A model generated the notes under the pieces. That model was not told the origin of the DNA, did not search any database, and saw only the letters and a list, made by a program, of their open reading frames with translations. Both the position numbers and the translations under genes were made by a program. A stretch of 64,000 nt of DNA from Cesiribacteraceae bacterium YIM B00369 (GTDB taxonomy: Bacteria; Bacteroidota; Bacteroidia; Cytophagales; Cyclobacteriaceae), in contig JAFMYY010000013.1 in assembly GCA_017948555.1 (NCBI GenBank), positions 344 through 64,343 on the forward strand, given 5' to 3'. Shown one piece after another: positions 46,354-54,470 of this stretch. Within the stretch, counting starts at the first letter, position 1. Each line of letters starts with the position of its first letter.

Positions 46354-47541
46354 ATGGAGGAAAAGTCTGAAATAAGGATTTTACTGGTCGATGACCGGGA
46401 AGAGAACCTGCTTGCTCTGGAAACGATTCTGGAAGGAGAAAAATACCAGTTTGTAAAGGCAAGATCGGGAAGGGAAGCATTAAAAGTCCTGCTCGAAGAC
46501 CAGGACTTTTACCTCATTATAATGGATGTGGTAATGCCGGGTATGGATGGTTTTGAAACTGCGGAACTGATATATTCCAGAGAAAAGCTGCAGCATATTC
46601 CTATCATCTTTCTTACTGCCATGGATATTGAGGAGAATATTTACAAAGGATATAAATCCGGGGCCGTAGACTATATCAGGAAACCTTTTGTGCGGGAAAT
46701 CCTGAGAGCGAAGGTAAATGCTTTTGTTGACTTAACTGTAAAGAATAAAAAGCTCCTGGCGCAGGATGAAAAGCTGAGGAGTATTAATAAAAGCCTGGAA
46801 CAGGAAATCCAGGAGCGGAAAATTTCTGAAGAAAAAGTAAGACTTCTGAATAAGGACCTGGAGCAGAAGCTTGAGGAACTGCAATCTCTCGATTCCTTTG
46901 CTTACTCTGTTTCTCATGACCTGATGTCGCCTGTTAATAATATTAACGGACTTACCAGTTTACTCCTGAAGCGCTATGGAGGCGATATGAAAGAGGATAT
47001 GCTGAAGATTATTAATCTTATTTCGGACAGTACCCAAAAGATGTCGGAACTGATCAAAAGCCTTCTGCTCTTTTCCCGCCAGGCAAATGCAGAGCTTATA
47101 ACGGAAGCGCTTGAAATGAACAGGATTGTAAACGGAGTAATTGAAGAAATTTCCACTTATAAATGTCTGGATAACTTCGATATCCGGGTTGGTGAGCTCC
47201 CCACAGTTAATGGCGATGGTAAAATGCTGAAGCAGGTTTGGGTTAACTTTATCTCTAATGCAATAAAATATTCTCAAAAGAAGCCAAAGCCGGTAATTGA
47301 AATTGGAGCCCATAACGAAGATGGTTCTTTTGTTTTCTTTGTAAAGGATAACGGAGCCGGCTTCGATATGAAAAACTACGATAAACTGTTTGGTGTTTTT
47401 CAAAGGCTCCACAGCGCCAAAGATTTTGAAGGAACAGGTGTGGGCTTGTCTATTGTAAAAAGGATAATAGAACGCCATGGGGGTAAAGTATGGGCTGAAT
47501 CCACTCCTGGCGAAGGTGCAACCTTTTATTTTTCTGTTTGA
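46354..47541 (+). CDS. Receiver domain-histidine kinase fusion (phosphorelay partner)
   Basis: The 395-residue product has a receiver domain (about 1-125) with Asp58 in IIMDVVMPGMDG and the lysine switch region RKPF, a coiled-coil linker, HisKA with His188 in YSVSHDLMSPVNN, and an HATPase with NFISNAIKYS, DNGAGFD and GTGVGLSI. It lacks membrane segments. The ATG at 46354 is used; a TTG at 46333 is also in frame. Only 24 bases separate it from the poly-HAMP kinase stop, so the two are co-transcribed and probably act in one phosphorelay. A terminator follows at 47567. Confidence 0.92.
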   Translation: MEEKSEIRILLVDDREENLLALETILEGEKYQFVKARSGREALKVLLEDQDFYLIIMDVVMPGMDGFETAELIYSREKLQHIPIIFLTAMDIEENIYKGYKSGAVDYIRKPFVREILRAKVNAFVDLTVKNKKLLAQDEKLRSINKSLEQEIQERKISEEKVRLLNKDLEQKLEELQSLDSFAYSVSHDLMSPVNNINGLTSLLLKRYGGDMKEDMLKIINLISDSTQKMSELIKSLLLFSRQANAELITEALEMNRIVNGVIEEISTYKCLDNFDIRVGELPTVNGDGKMLKQVWVNFISNAIKYSQKKPKPVIEIGAHNEDGSFVFFVKDNGAGFDMKNYDKLFGVFQRLHSAKDFEGTGVGLSIVKRIIERHGGKVWAESTPGEGATFYFSV

Positions 47542-47566
47542 TAGTCAGTAAATTATATGTATTTGG

Positions 47567-47599
47567 GGGATGTGCTTTTCAGGCATATCCCTTTTTTTT
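47567..47599 (+). terminator. Terminator of the kinase pair
   Basis: A 9-bp stem (47567-47575 with 47583-47591, one G-T pair), then eight T residues. Confidence 0.85.
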
Positions 47600-47691
47600 G
47601 CAGTAAGTGCAACAAAAGCACCCTCACATTCGTCTAACCGTTAGCGTATATGTAGATTTTTATTTTCTCCGTTATTTAAATTTTTTTAAAG

Positions 47692-48483
47692 ATGAATAGA
47701 TCTTTCTTAACCAACTATTTCCTGCTGTTTACACTGTGGCTGGTTTGCATCCTGGTATCCTGTAAAGAAAAGGAAAGTGAGCCTGAGCCTGTTACTCCCC
47801 ACAATCCTGCAGGGGGAGAATTACTGCACTACGATTTTGACAAGGATGTAATGGACAGGGGGGAGCACAAGTATCATGGAAAGCTTATAGGGGAACCCGG
47901 CTTTGTGGAAGGAAAAAAAGGAAGTGCACTTTATTTGAATGAAACGGATGGTAAAAATGAATGTGACCAGCCGGGGGGCCAGTATGTACAGGTGCCACCT
48001 ATTGGCCGGGTATGGGAAAAAGGATTTACCGTTTCTGCCTGGGTGGAATTTAAAGATAACAGGAAATTTGAGAGGATTTTAGATTTAGGTAATGGTTTAG
48101 GGGAAACGAATGGCAGGAATGTGACCTTCTCCAGGTATGAGAAATCAAATGATCTTGTTTTAACCAGCTGGGTAAATTCAGATCCTGCGTTTAATCGTGA
48201 GCATGGCCGCCTGATTGCCAAAGATGTGATAGTTAATAATAAGATGCAGCATTATGCTGCCACCATCAGTCCTTCGGGTGAAATGAAAATTTTTGTAAAT
48301 GGTGAGAAAAAAGCAGAACAAAAAAATGGAAGTCCCGTATTGAATGTTTACCGGGAGAAGAATTTCATTGGTCATTCAAGCTACTGTTATATTGACCCGG
48401 ACCTGAAAGGAATAATAGACGATATCAGAATATATAATAAGGAATTGTCAGAGGTCGAAATAAAAGAACTTTTCCTTTACTAG
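47692..48483 (+). CDS. LamG/concanavalin A-like fold lipoprotein
   Basis: The 263-residue product has a lipoprotein signal ending in LVSC (Cys24). The mature part, after a short Pro/Glu linker, is a LamG-type jelly roll: LLHYDFDKDVMDRGEHKYHG opening, GSALYLNETDG, FTVSAWVEFKDN, HYAATISPSGEMKIFVNGEKK, and IIDDIRIYNKELSEVEIKELF closing. These are the usual landmarks of LamG-like laminin-G/Concanavalin A domains that bind glycans or Ca2+. No catalytic domain is attached. It is likely surface or periplasmic. A terminator follows at 48514. Confidence 0.86.
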   Translation: MNRSFLTNYFLLFTLWLVCILVSCKEKESEPEPVTPHNPAGGELLHYDFDKDVMDRGEHKYHGKLIGEPGFVEGKKGSALYLNETDGKNECDQPGGQYVQVPPIGRVWEKGFTVSAWVEFKDNRKFERILDLGNGLGETNGRNVTFSRYEKSNDLVLTSWVNSDPAFNREHGRLIAKDVIVNNKMQHYAATISPSGEMKIFVNGEKKAEQKNGSPVLNVYREKNFIGHSSYCYIDPDLKGIIDDIRIYNKELSEVEIKELFLY

Positions 48484-49008
48484 AATTTTCCCTTTATCAC
48501 ACACGTTTAACAGAGGCTGGTTCGCAGAAATGTGGCCGGCCTTTTTTATTTTTCACTAATAATTTATTCAGGCGATGTGGAAAACCTGCTTAATGCGCCT
48601 GCGGAGCAAAAAAGACTGCCGGTTTAGCATTGGTTTCAGGATTCACGGGGCTCCCCGCCATTTAAGGCCCCTTTATTGCAGGGTTGCAGTCAGGTTTTGC
48701 AATTTATAGCTGGTGGATAATTCTGGTTGGAAGAGTTCTGAAAAATACCTGATGCGGACGTTCCGGCGCATCAGAAGGTTGAATTCCACAGTTACAGGGG
48801 AAAACTGTTTCTATGTTATGGAGTTTCCGAAAAGAGGGATATGCTCCTTTGCCAAAATACTTTTATGCTCTGTGGATGAAAGGTAAAGAAAATATACTCT
48901 GCATGCATACTATTTATGAGATTTTCTTTACATTTAAGGAGTGATTTCAACTTGGTTCAAACAATATGGATGATGAAAACAGGAAAAAGCTATAGGGATA
49001 TAAAAGTA
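48484..49008. other. Intergenic region between LamG lipoprotein and tRNA-Phe
   Basis: A 525-base stretch that contains the terminator at 48514-48547. An open frame reported across part of the tRNA is spurious. I see no further gene. Confidence 0.5.
48514..48547 (+). terminator. Terminator after the LamG lipoprotein gene
   Basis: A 9-bp stem with several G-T pairs (48514-48522 with 48534-48542), followed by T residues to 48547. Confidence 0.6.
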
Positions 49009-49037
49009 AAAGCCTCTCAACTTGCGTTAAGAGGCTT
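49009..49037 (-). terminator. Probable terminator of tRNA-Phe
   Basis: An 11-bp stem with one mismatch (49010-49020 with 49027-49037) lies just after the tRNA 3' end on the minus strand, followed by TTTAC and a short T run. Confidence 0.65.
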
Positions 49038-49049
49038 AATTAACAACGG

Positions 49050-49122
49050 TGGTGATGAGTGGATTCGAACCACCGACTCACGGATTTTCAGTCCGATGCT
49101 CTACCAACTGAGCTACATCACC
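49050..49122 (-). tRNA. tRNA-Phe (anticodon GAA)
   Basis: On the minus strand the sequence folds as a complete cloverleaf. The 7-bp acceptor stem pairs GGTGATG with CATCACC, the D arm contains AGCTCAGTTGGTAGAGC, the anticodon loop CTGAAAA carries GAA (Phe), and the T arm contains GGTTCGAATCC. The discriminator base is A; the following bases are CCG, so CCA is not encoded and must be added by the CCA-adding enzyme. Length is 73 bases. A perfect promoter is upstream on the minus strand. Confidence 0.97.
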
Positions 49123-49135
49123 GTTGATGAGGACA

Positions 49136-49166
49136 CAAAAGTACCATAAATTTTATAAGCTGCAAA
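49136..49166 (-). promoter_or_regulatory. Perfect Bacteroidota-type promoter of tRNA-Phe
   Basis: On the minus strand TTTG (49163-49166), a 19-base spacer and TACTTTTG (49136-49143) match the TTTG-N19-TAnnTTTG consensus with no mismatch. The -7 box is 13 bases from the mature tRNA 5' end, so the transcript would start close to it. Confidence 0.8.
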
Positions 49167-49266
49167 GCTTTCCTCAAAAAAAATCAAAATAATTTTTAAA
49201 GTGCATTTTTAATTTAATTGAGCTAAGTTTAACCAATTCAAAAGAACCTATATACCTTGATCAAAA

Positions 49267-50634
49267 ATGGAATACTTACCACAAATACTATTTCTGATAA
49301 TTTTAGGAGCGGCTTCCTGGATTATTGCAAAGCGGGTGGCGCAAATCCGCAAAAATATTCTTTTAGGCAGGGAGGTAGACCGAAGCGATAACAAACCGGC
49401 CCGACTCAGGAATATGATGCTGATTGCTTTCGGGCAGAAGAAAATGTTCAAGCGCATAGTGCCGGCTATTCTCCACCTTTTTGTTTATGTGGGTTTTCTG
49501 GTAATTAACATTGAGGTGCTGGAATTTATAATTGACGGTTTTTTTGGTACCCACCGCTTTTTTGCAACACTTATAGGAGGGCAGGGGCTTTACACCGTGC
49601 TGATGAATATATTTGAGTTCCTTGCATTTGCAGTAATTGTTTCCTGTGCTATTTTCCTTATTCGCAGAAAAGTAATTAAAGTAGACCGTTTCGGAGGGCA
49701 GGAAATGACCAGCTGGCCTAAAACAGATGCAACGATTATTCTTGTTACAGAAATAGTCCTGATGATTGCTATCCTTTCCATGAATGCTGCTGATTCTGTT
49801 TTGCAGGGCAGAGATCCGCATTATGTGGAAACAGGTACTCTCTTTTTCAGCTCGTTCCTGAAGCCCCTGTTTACAGATTTAAGTACCACCACTCTTATAG
49901 CAATTGAGCGGGTTGCCTGGTGGTTCCACATTATTGGAATTCTTGCTTTTGCTATTTACATCCTGTACTCAAAGCATTTGCACATTTTCCTGGCTTTTCC
50001 GAATACCTATTATGCAAACCTCAACCTTAAAGGAAAAATGCATAATATGCCCGATGTAACCAGGGAAGTTAAAACAATGCTGGGTATTCCTTTAGATGAA
50101 CCTGCTGCTTCAACAGATGGAAATGCAGGTACTGCTCCGGCTCAGCAGGAAATTGCCACCCTCGGGGCTAAAGATGTAAATGACCTTCACTGGAAAAACA
50201 TTATGGATGCTTATTCCTGCACCCAATGTGGCCGCTGTACAGATGAATGCCCTGCAAACCAAACCGGTAAAAAGCTGTCGCCCCGCAAAATTGTAATGGA
50301 TACCCGCGCAAGGGCAGAGGAAGTAGGGCAAAGTATTGCAAAGGGAGGTCCTGGCTTTGAAGATGGCAAAACCCTCTTCCGCGATTATATAACCGAAGAA
50401 GAGATTAATGCCTGTACCACCTGTAATGCCTGTGTGGAAGCCTGCCCGGTAAACATCGATCCTCTGAGCGTTATTCTCCAGATTCGCCGCTATATGGCCA
50501 TGGAAGAGAGTAGCAGCCCGCAGGAGTGGCAGGTGATGTTCCAGAATATAGAAACCAGCTTTGCCCCCTGGAAATTTCCGCCAAGCGACCGTTTTAAATG
50601 GGCAGACAGTCTGAAAAATAGTGCTAAAAATTAA
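49267..50634 (+). CDS. Membrane-bound iron-sulfur protein with two 4Fe-4S clusters (HdrD/GlpC-like)
   Basis: A 455-residue electron-transfer protein. Residues 1-260 contain about five membrane segments of the heterodisulfide-reductase gamma/nitrate-reductase type. The C-terminal part has two cluster motifs: Cys318-x2-Cys321-x2-Cys324-x3-Cys328 and Cys383-x2-Cys386-x2-Cys389-x3-Cys393. It likely passes electrons between a quinone pool and the CCG-domain protein encoded just downstream (11 bases after the stop). The exact donor or acceptor is not evident; a lactate/glycolate-type oxidation or a menaquinone-linked disulfide reductase are possible. Confidence 0.88.
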   Translation: MEYLPQILFLIILGAASWIIAKRVAQIRKNILLGREVDRSDNKPARLRNMMLIAFGQKKMFKRIVPAILHLFVYVGFLVINIEVLEFIIDGFFGTHRFFATLIGGQGLYTVLMNIFEFLAFAVIVSCAIFLIRRKVIKVDRFGGQEMTSWPKTDATIILVTEIVLMIAILSMNAADSVLQGRDPHYVETGTLFFSSFLKPLFTDLSTTTLIAIERVAWWFHIIGILAFAIYILYSKHLHIFLAFPNTYYANLNLKGKMHNMPDVTREVKTMLGIPLDEPAASTDGNAGTAPAQQEIATLGAKDVNDLHWKNIMDAYSCTQCGRCTDECPANQTGKKLSPRKIVMDTRARAEEVGQSIAKGGPGFEDGKTLFRDYITEEEINACTTCNACVEACPVNIDPLSVILQIRRYMAMEESSSPQEWQVMFQNIETSFAPWKFPPSDRFKWADSLKNSAKN

Positions 50635-50645
50635 AATCTCGAAAA

Positions 50646-51437
50646 ATGGAATATAAAGTCCCTACAATGGCCGAAATGATGGCCGAAGGAAAAGAACCGG
50701 AAGTTTTATTTTGGGTAGGATGTGCCGGCAGTTTCGACGACCGGTATAAAAGCGTTACCCGGGCATTTGTAAAAATACTCAACAAGGTAGGTGTTCCTTT
50801 TGCTGTGCTGGGTTCGGAGGAAGCCTGTTCAGGAGATCCTGCCCGCCGGGCCGGTAATGAATTCCTTTTTCAAATGCAGGCAATGGCCAATATACAGGTG
50901 CTGAATGGTTATAATGTGAAAAAGATTGTAACGGCGTGCCCTCATTGCTTTAATACGCTTAAAAATGAGTATCCGGAGCTGGGAGGAAATTACGAGGTAA
51001 TTCACCACTCTACCTTTTTGCAGCAGCTTATTAATGAAGGAAAGGTTAGTATGAAGGGAGGAGGAGAGTTTAAAGGTAAACGCATTACCTACCACGACTC
51101 CTGTTACCTCGGGCGTGCCAACCAGATATATGAAGCGCCGCGCGAGGTGCTTGAAGCCCTCGATGCGGAACTGGTGGAAATGAAGCGCAGCCGTGCAAAA
51201 GGTTTTTGCTGCGGTGCCGGAGGTGCTCAAATGTGGAAAGAGCCTGAGCCGGGCCGTAAAGATGTAAACGTAGACCGTGCCGAAGAGGCTCTGGCGACAG
51301 GAGCTTCTACTGTGGCCGTTGGCTGCCCGTTTTGCATGACTATGCTTGCAGATGGAATTAAAAGCAAGAACAAGGAAAATGAAGTAAAAGTGATGGACCT
51401 GGCCGAACTAATTGCAAAGCACGAAGGTTTAGAATGA
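50646..51437 (+). CDS. CCG-domain iron-sulfur protein (HdrB/LldE-like)
   Basis: A 263-residue protein with CCG-type domains: WVGCAGSFD at residues 22-30, an internal CPHC, HDSCYLGR, and the second CCG motif FCCGAGGAQMW, then GCPFCMTM. Such domains bind a non-cubane 4Fe-4S cluster and transfer electrons in heterodisulfide reductase, glycolate oxidase and L-lactate dehydrogenase complexes. It forms an operon with the membrane iron-sulfur protein (11-base gap), and the two together form a likely membrane complex. No flavoprotein oxidase gene is adjacent. Confidence 0.9.
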   Translation: MEYKVPTMAEMMAEGKEPEVLFWVGCAGSFDDRYKSVTRAFVKILNKVGVPFAVLGSEEACSGDPARRAGNEFLFQMQAMANIQVLNGYNVKKIVTACPHCFNTLKNEYPELGGNYEVIHHSTFLQQLINEGKVSMKGGGEFKGKRITYHDSCYLGRANQIYEAPREVLEALDAELVEMKRSRAKGFCCGAGGAQMWKEPEPGRKDVNVDRAEEALATGASTVAVGCPFCMTMLADGIKSKNKENEVKVMDLAELIAKHEGLE

Positions 51438-51490
51438 AAATATTTTTAAAACAGAGGAAAATGGGTGAATTTCCATTAAATTGTAAATAA

Positions 51491-51520
51491 CTCAATACTC
51501 AATACTCAATACTCAATACT
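51491..51520 (+). repeat. Short tandem repeat, four copies of a 7-base unit
   Basis: The unit CTCAATA is repeated four times (51491-51518), plus CT, directly upstream of the ATG at 51526. The frame is not in the coding part; it lies in the leader. Confidence 0.97.
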
Positions 51521-51525
51521 TTCTT

Positions 51526-52011
51526 ATGTACGTACCTTTTGATGAACTGAGCCGGCAGGCCAGGGTTTGGGTGTATCAGTCGGACAGGCCGCTGAGCGAA
51601 GCAGAAATTTCCCTTATTGAGGAGGCAGCTCCGGCATTCCTGGAAAGCTGGGCCACGCATGGTAAGCCACTGAAAGCATCTTTCCGTTTATTCCACAGCC
51701 AGTTTCTGGTTATTGGAGTCGATGAACAGGTTCAGGCTGCCAGCGGGTGTTCCATCGACAGCTCTGTTTCTTTTGTTCAGGCCCTGGAAAAAGAGCTGGA
51801 GGTAAGTTTTATGGATCGGGGAAAAGTAGCATTTGTATCAGAGGGAAAAGTATTCCTGGAGGCTCTTCCGCAGCTTAAGACAAGTATTGAAGCCGGCAGG
51901 GTTACCGCCGATACCAGCACTTTCAATAACCTTGTAAGCAGTAAACAGGAACTCGAAGAAAAGTGGCTGATGCCTGCAAAAGAAACCTGGTTAAAAAGGT
52001 ATTTCAATTAA
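51526..52011 (+). CDS. Conserved hypothetical protein
   Basis: The 161-residue product is mostly alpha-beta with no signal peptide. Recognisable landmarks are RVWVYQSDRPLSEAEI at residues 13-28, FHSQFLVIGVDE around residues 55-66, and GCSIDSSVSFVQALEKELEVSF, which contains a Cys-Ser context but no known motif. Similar proteins occur in Bacteroidota and are sometimes labelled ABC transporter ATPases, without a Walker motif here to support that. Start ATG at 51526; the 7-base repeat precedes it. A good terminator follows at 52016. Function unknown. Confidence 0.75.
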   Translation: MYVPFDELSRQARVWVYQSDRPLSEAEISLIEEAAPAFLESWATHGKPLKASFRLFHSQFLVIGVDEQVQAASGCSIDSSVSFVQALEKELEVSFMDRGKVAFVSEGKVFLEALPQLKTSIEAGRVTADTSTFNNLVSSKQELEEKWLMPAKETWLKRYFN

Positions 52012-52015
52012 TTGC

Positions 52016-52044
52016 AAAACCCTGTTGAGCAAACAGGGTTTTTT
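52016..52044 (+). terminator. Terminator after the hypothetical protein gene
   Basis: A perfect 11-bp stem (52016-52026 with 52032-52042) with an A run on its 5' side and T residues after it. It starts 5 bases after the stop. Confidence 0.9.
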
Positions 52045-52290
52045 AATTATTGGTGAATGAGCCGGTCCTGCACGGTATAAGATGTTTTGCAAAGTCAGTA
52101 GGGGTATTACACCGTATTATTATAATTATTAGCAGTGCTCCGGAGACTTATATATTCCAGCTGCTGCAGCATTTTATTTTATGAAAAAATATATAATAAA
52201 ATAAAGATATACCGTATTTTTAGTTTTAACGTTATTTTTTTGAAGATTACATTTCTTAATTTAATGAACAAAAAGCCGGAGTTGACATAT

Positions 52291-54360
52291 ATGAAATCCG
52301 TTTTATCTGTTTTTGCAATTTTCCTGTTGCTGGCCTTTGCCTCCTGTAGCCCATACAAAAAAGGTATTAACAGCTACCAGCTCGGGGAGTATCAGGTGGC
52401 AATTGATAATCTGGAAAAAGCACTTGAAAAATCAGGTACTAATCAGGCAATGGCTAATTTCTATCTGGCCGAGTCTTACCGCCTGTCTAACAGGATTGAT
52501 GAGGCAGAGCCTTATTATGCGGCAGCACTGGAACAGGGCCTGCAGGATGAGGATGCCCTTTTTTATTATGGATATGCTCTGAAGGCCAACAGCAAATACA
52601 AAGAAGCGCGGGAGCATTTTGGTAAATATTTAAGCAATGCTCAAAACCAGGAATATATTAAAAGGGCAAATACTGAAGTAGAGACCTTAACCTCCCTCGA
52701 GGAGCTTCTTGCAAATGAGAGCTTCTATAAAATAAAGCATCTGGAGTCCGTAAATACTCCTGAAGCCGAGTATGCCCCTGTAGCATTAAATAATCAACTG
52801 TATTTTACCTCCTCCAGAGGTGATGCTAAAGTGTATAAAGCTACCGGAAAATCTTTTACCAATTTATTCAGAGCCGACATTGGCCAGGCAATGGAGCCGG
52901 TGGAAGGCTCTGTAAGTCCTTTAGGCGAAGAATTTAATAATTCCGATCGTGCGGAAGGCGCAATAGCCTTTAGCCCTGACGGAAATTCTATGGTATTTGC
53001 CAGAGGAAATGCTAAAGGAAAAAGAGGAGGGGAAGAAGTAAACCTCTACATTGCGTATTTCAGAGGAGGAAAGTGGTCTGAACCTGAAATGATGCGAATC
53101 AGCGATCCGCGCTCATGGGACTCGACACCCGCTTTCAGCCAGAATGGAAAAACCCTTTACTTTGCTTCTAACCGCAGGGGTGGCTTTGGTGGGGTAGACC
53201 TTTACTCCGCTACTCTCGATGCCAGGGGAAACTGGGGCAGGGTTCAGAATATGGGGCCGGTAATCAATACAGCAGGCAATGAAATGTTTCCTTTTGTCAG
53301 CCGCGATGGCAGGCTTTACTTTTCATCCGACGGGCATCCCAGCCTTGGAGGCCTGGATCTTTTCGTGGCTGTTCGCAGGGCAGGTGAAATCACAATCGAA
53401 AACCTGGGCGTTCCCATGAATTCCAGTGCCGATGATTTTGGCCTTACTTATATGGGCTACGACAGAGGATATTTTTCCAGCAACCGCGAATCAGGCAAAG
53501 GCGACGATGATATATATGCCTTCCTGAATGAAGATCCGGATTTGAAAATTGTAAACTATTACCTGGCAGGAACCACTTATACCACCGGCAACCAGGATCA
53601 GGAGCAAATTTTGCCCAATGTGGAGGTGCGCCTTATGGCTGACAACGAACGACAGGTAGACCTTACCATGAGTGACAATGAAGGAAAGTTTCAGTTTAAA
53701 CTGGAAGAGGGCGTGCTGGAATATGTACTGATCGGGGAAAAAGAAGGTTATTTTACCAGCCGCAGGATTTTTCCTATGGAAGGAAAATATATAGATAAAA
53801 CCACGCTTACCAAATTTGAAACGGATACCACTTTTTATACCTCACTGACTCTGGATAAAATTGTACTGGATAAGGCCATTGTACTTGAGAATATTTACTA
53901 TGATTTTGACAGAGCTGAAATTCGTCCCGATGCCGCGCTGGAACTGGATAAGCTGGTAAATATTTTAAAAGATAACCCCCAGATTGTTATCGAACTAAGT
54001 TCTCATACAGATAGCCGGGGTGAAGTAGCCTATAACATTGACCTGTCGCAGCGCAGGGCAGAATCGGCAGTGGAATATATTATCTCAAAAGGAATTACTC
54101 CACGCCGGCTTACAGCCCGTGGATATGGCGAAAACAGGCCTATTATTCCTGAAGCAACTACTGAGGAGGAGCACCAGGTAAACCGGCGTACAGAGTTTAA
54201 AGTTACAGATATTACACCGGAAGCAGTGGTTGTGGAAGAAGATGAGGCAGCAGGTGTTGAGGTAGAGGTGCCATCAACCCAACAGGAGAACAACTCGAGG
54301 CAAAAACGGGAAGAAGATAAAAAGCCCCGCCGTGATGCCATCTTTGATGAATTGAATTAG
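52291..54360 (+). CDS. PorE-like lipoprotein: TPR, PD40 propeller, carboxypeptidase-like and OmpA domains
   Basis: The 689-residue product starts with a lipoprotein signal (LAFASC, Cys19), from the ATG at 52291; a start at 52264 is also in frame. Parts in order: TPR-like repeats (about 25-140; YQLGEYQVAIDNLEKALEKSG), a PD40/WD40 propeller (about 150-420; marked by TLYFASNRRGGFGGVDLY), a carboxypeptidase-like domain (about 425-525), and an OmpA domain (about 530-640; SSHTDSRGEVAYN). This order matches PorE of the Bacteroidota type IX secretion machinery. The family also has many paralogues, so orthology is not proven. It probably anchors in the outer membrane and binds peptidoglycan. Confidence 0.85.
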   Translation: MKSVLSVFAIFLLLAFASCSPYKKGINSYQLGEYQVAIDNLEKALEKSGTNQAMANFYLAESYRLSNRIDEAEPYYAAALEQGLQDEDALFYYGYALKANSKYKEAREHFGKYLSNAQNQEYIKRANTEVETLTSLEELLANESFYKIKHLESVNTPEAEYAPVALNNQLYFTSSRGDAKVYKATGKSFTNLFRADIGQAMEPVEGSVSPLGEEFNNSDRAEGAIAFSPDGNSMVFARGNAKGKRGGEEVNLYIAYFRGGKWSEPEMMRISDPRSWDSTPAFSQNGKTLYFASNRRGGFGGVDLYSATLDARGNWGRVQNMGPVINTAGNEMFPFVSRDGRLYFSSDGHPSLGGLDLFVAVRRAGEITIENLGVPMNSSADDFGLTYMGYDRGYFSSNRESGKGDDDIYAFLNEDPDLKIVNYYLAGTTYTTGNQDQEQILPNVEVRLMADNERQVDLTMSDNEGKFQFKLEEGVLEYVLIGEKEGYFTSRRIFPMEGKYIDKTTLTKFETDTTFYTSLTLDKIVLDKAIVLENIYYDFDRAEIRPDAALELDKLVNILKDNPQIVIELSSHTDSRGEVAYNIDLSQRRAESAVEYIISKGITPRRLTARGYGENRPIIPEATTEEEHQVNRRTEFKVTDITPEAVVVEEDEAAGVEVEVPSTQQENNSRQKREEDKKPRRDAIFDELN

Positions 54361-54408
54361 GCGTGCAGGTGCCGGTAAATATTTATCAGAAACAAGAAAC
54401 CATTAAAG

Positions 54409-54437
54409 AGCCTTCGTTATGCGAAGGCTTTTCTTAT
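54409..54437 (+). terminator. Terminator between the PorE-like gene and purM-like gene
   Basis: A perfect 8-bp stem (54409-54416 with 54422-54429) followed by a T-rich run. It begins 49 bases after the upstream stop. Confidence 0.85.
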
Positions 54438-54470
54438 TTTTGTAGCCGTATAACCTTAGCCTATTGTTCC

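Noticed and set aside
48916-49149. Plus-strand open frame of 77 codons ending across the tRNA
   Set aside because: Its C-terminal half is the antisense reading of tRNA-Phe (the well-known WIRTTDSR-type artefact), so it is not a gene.
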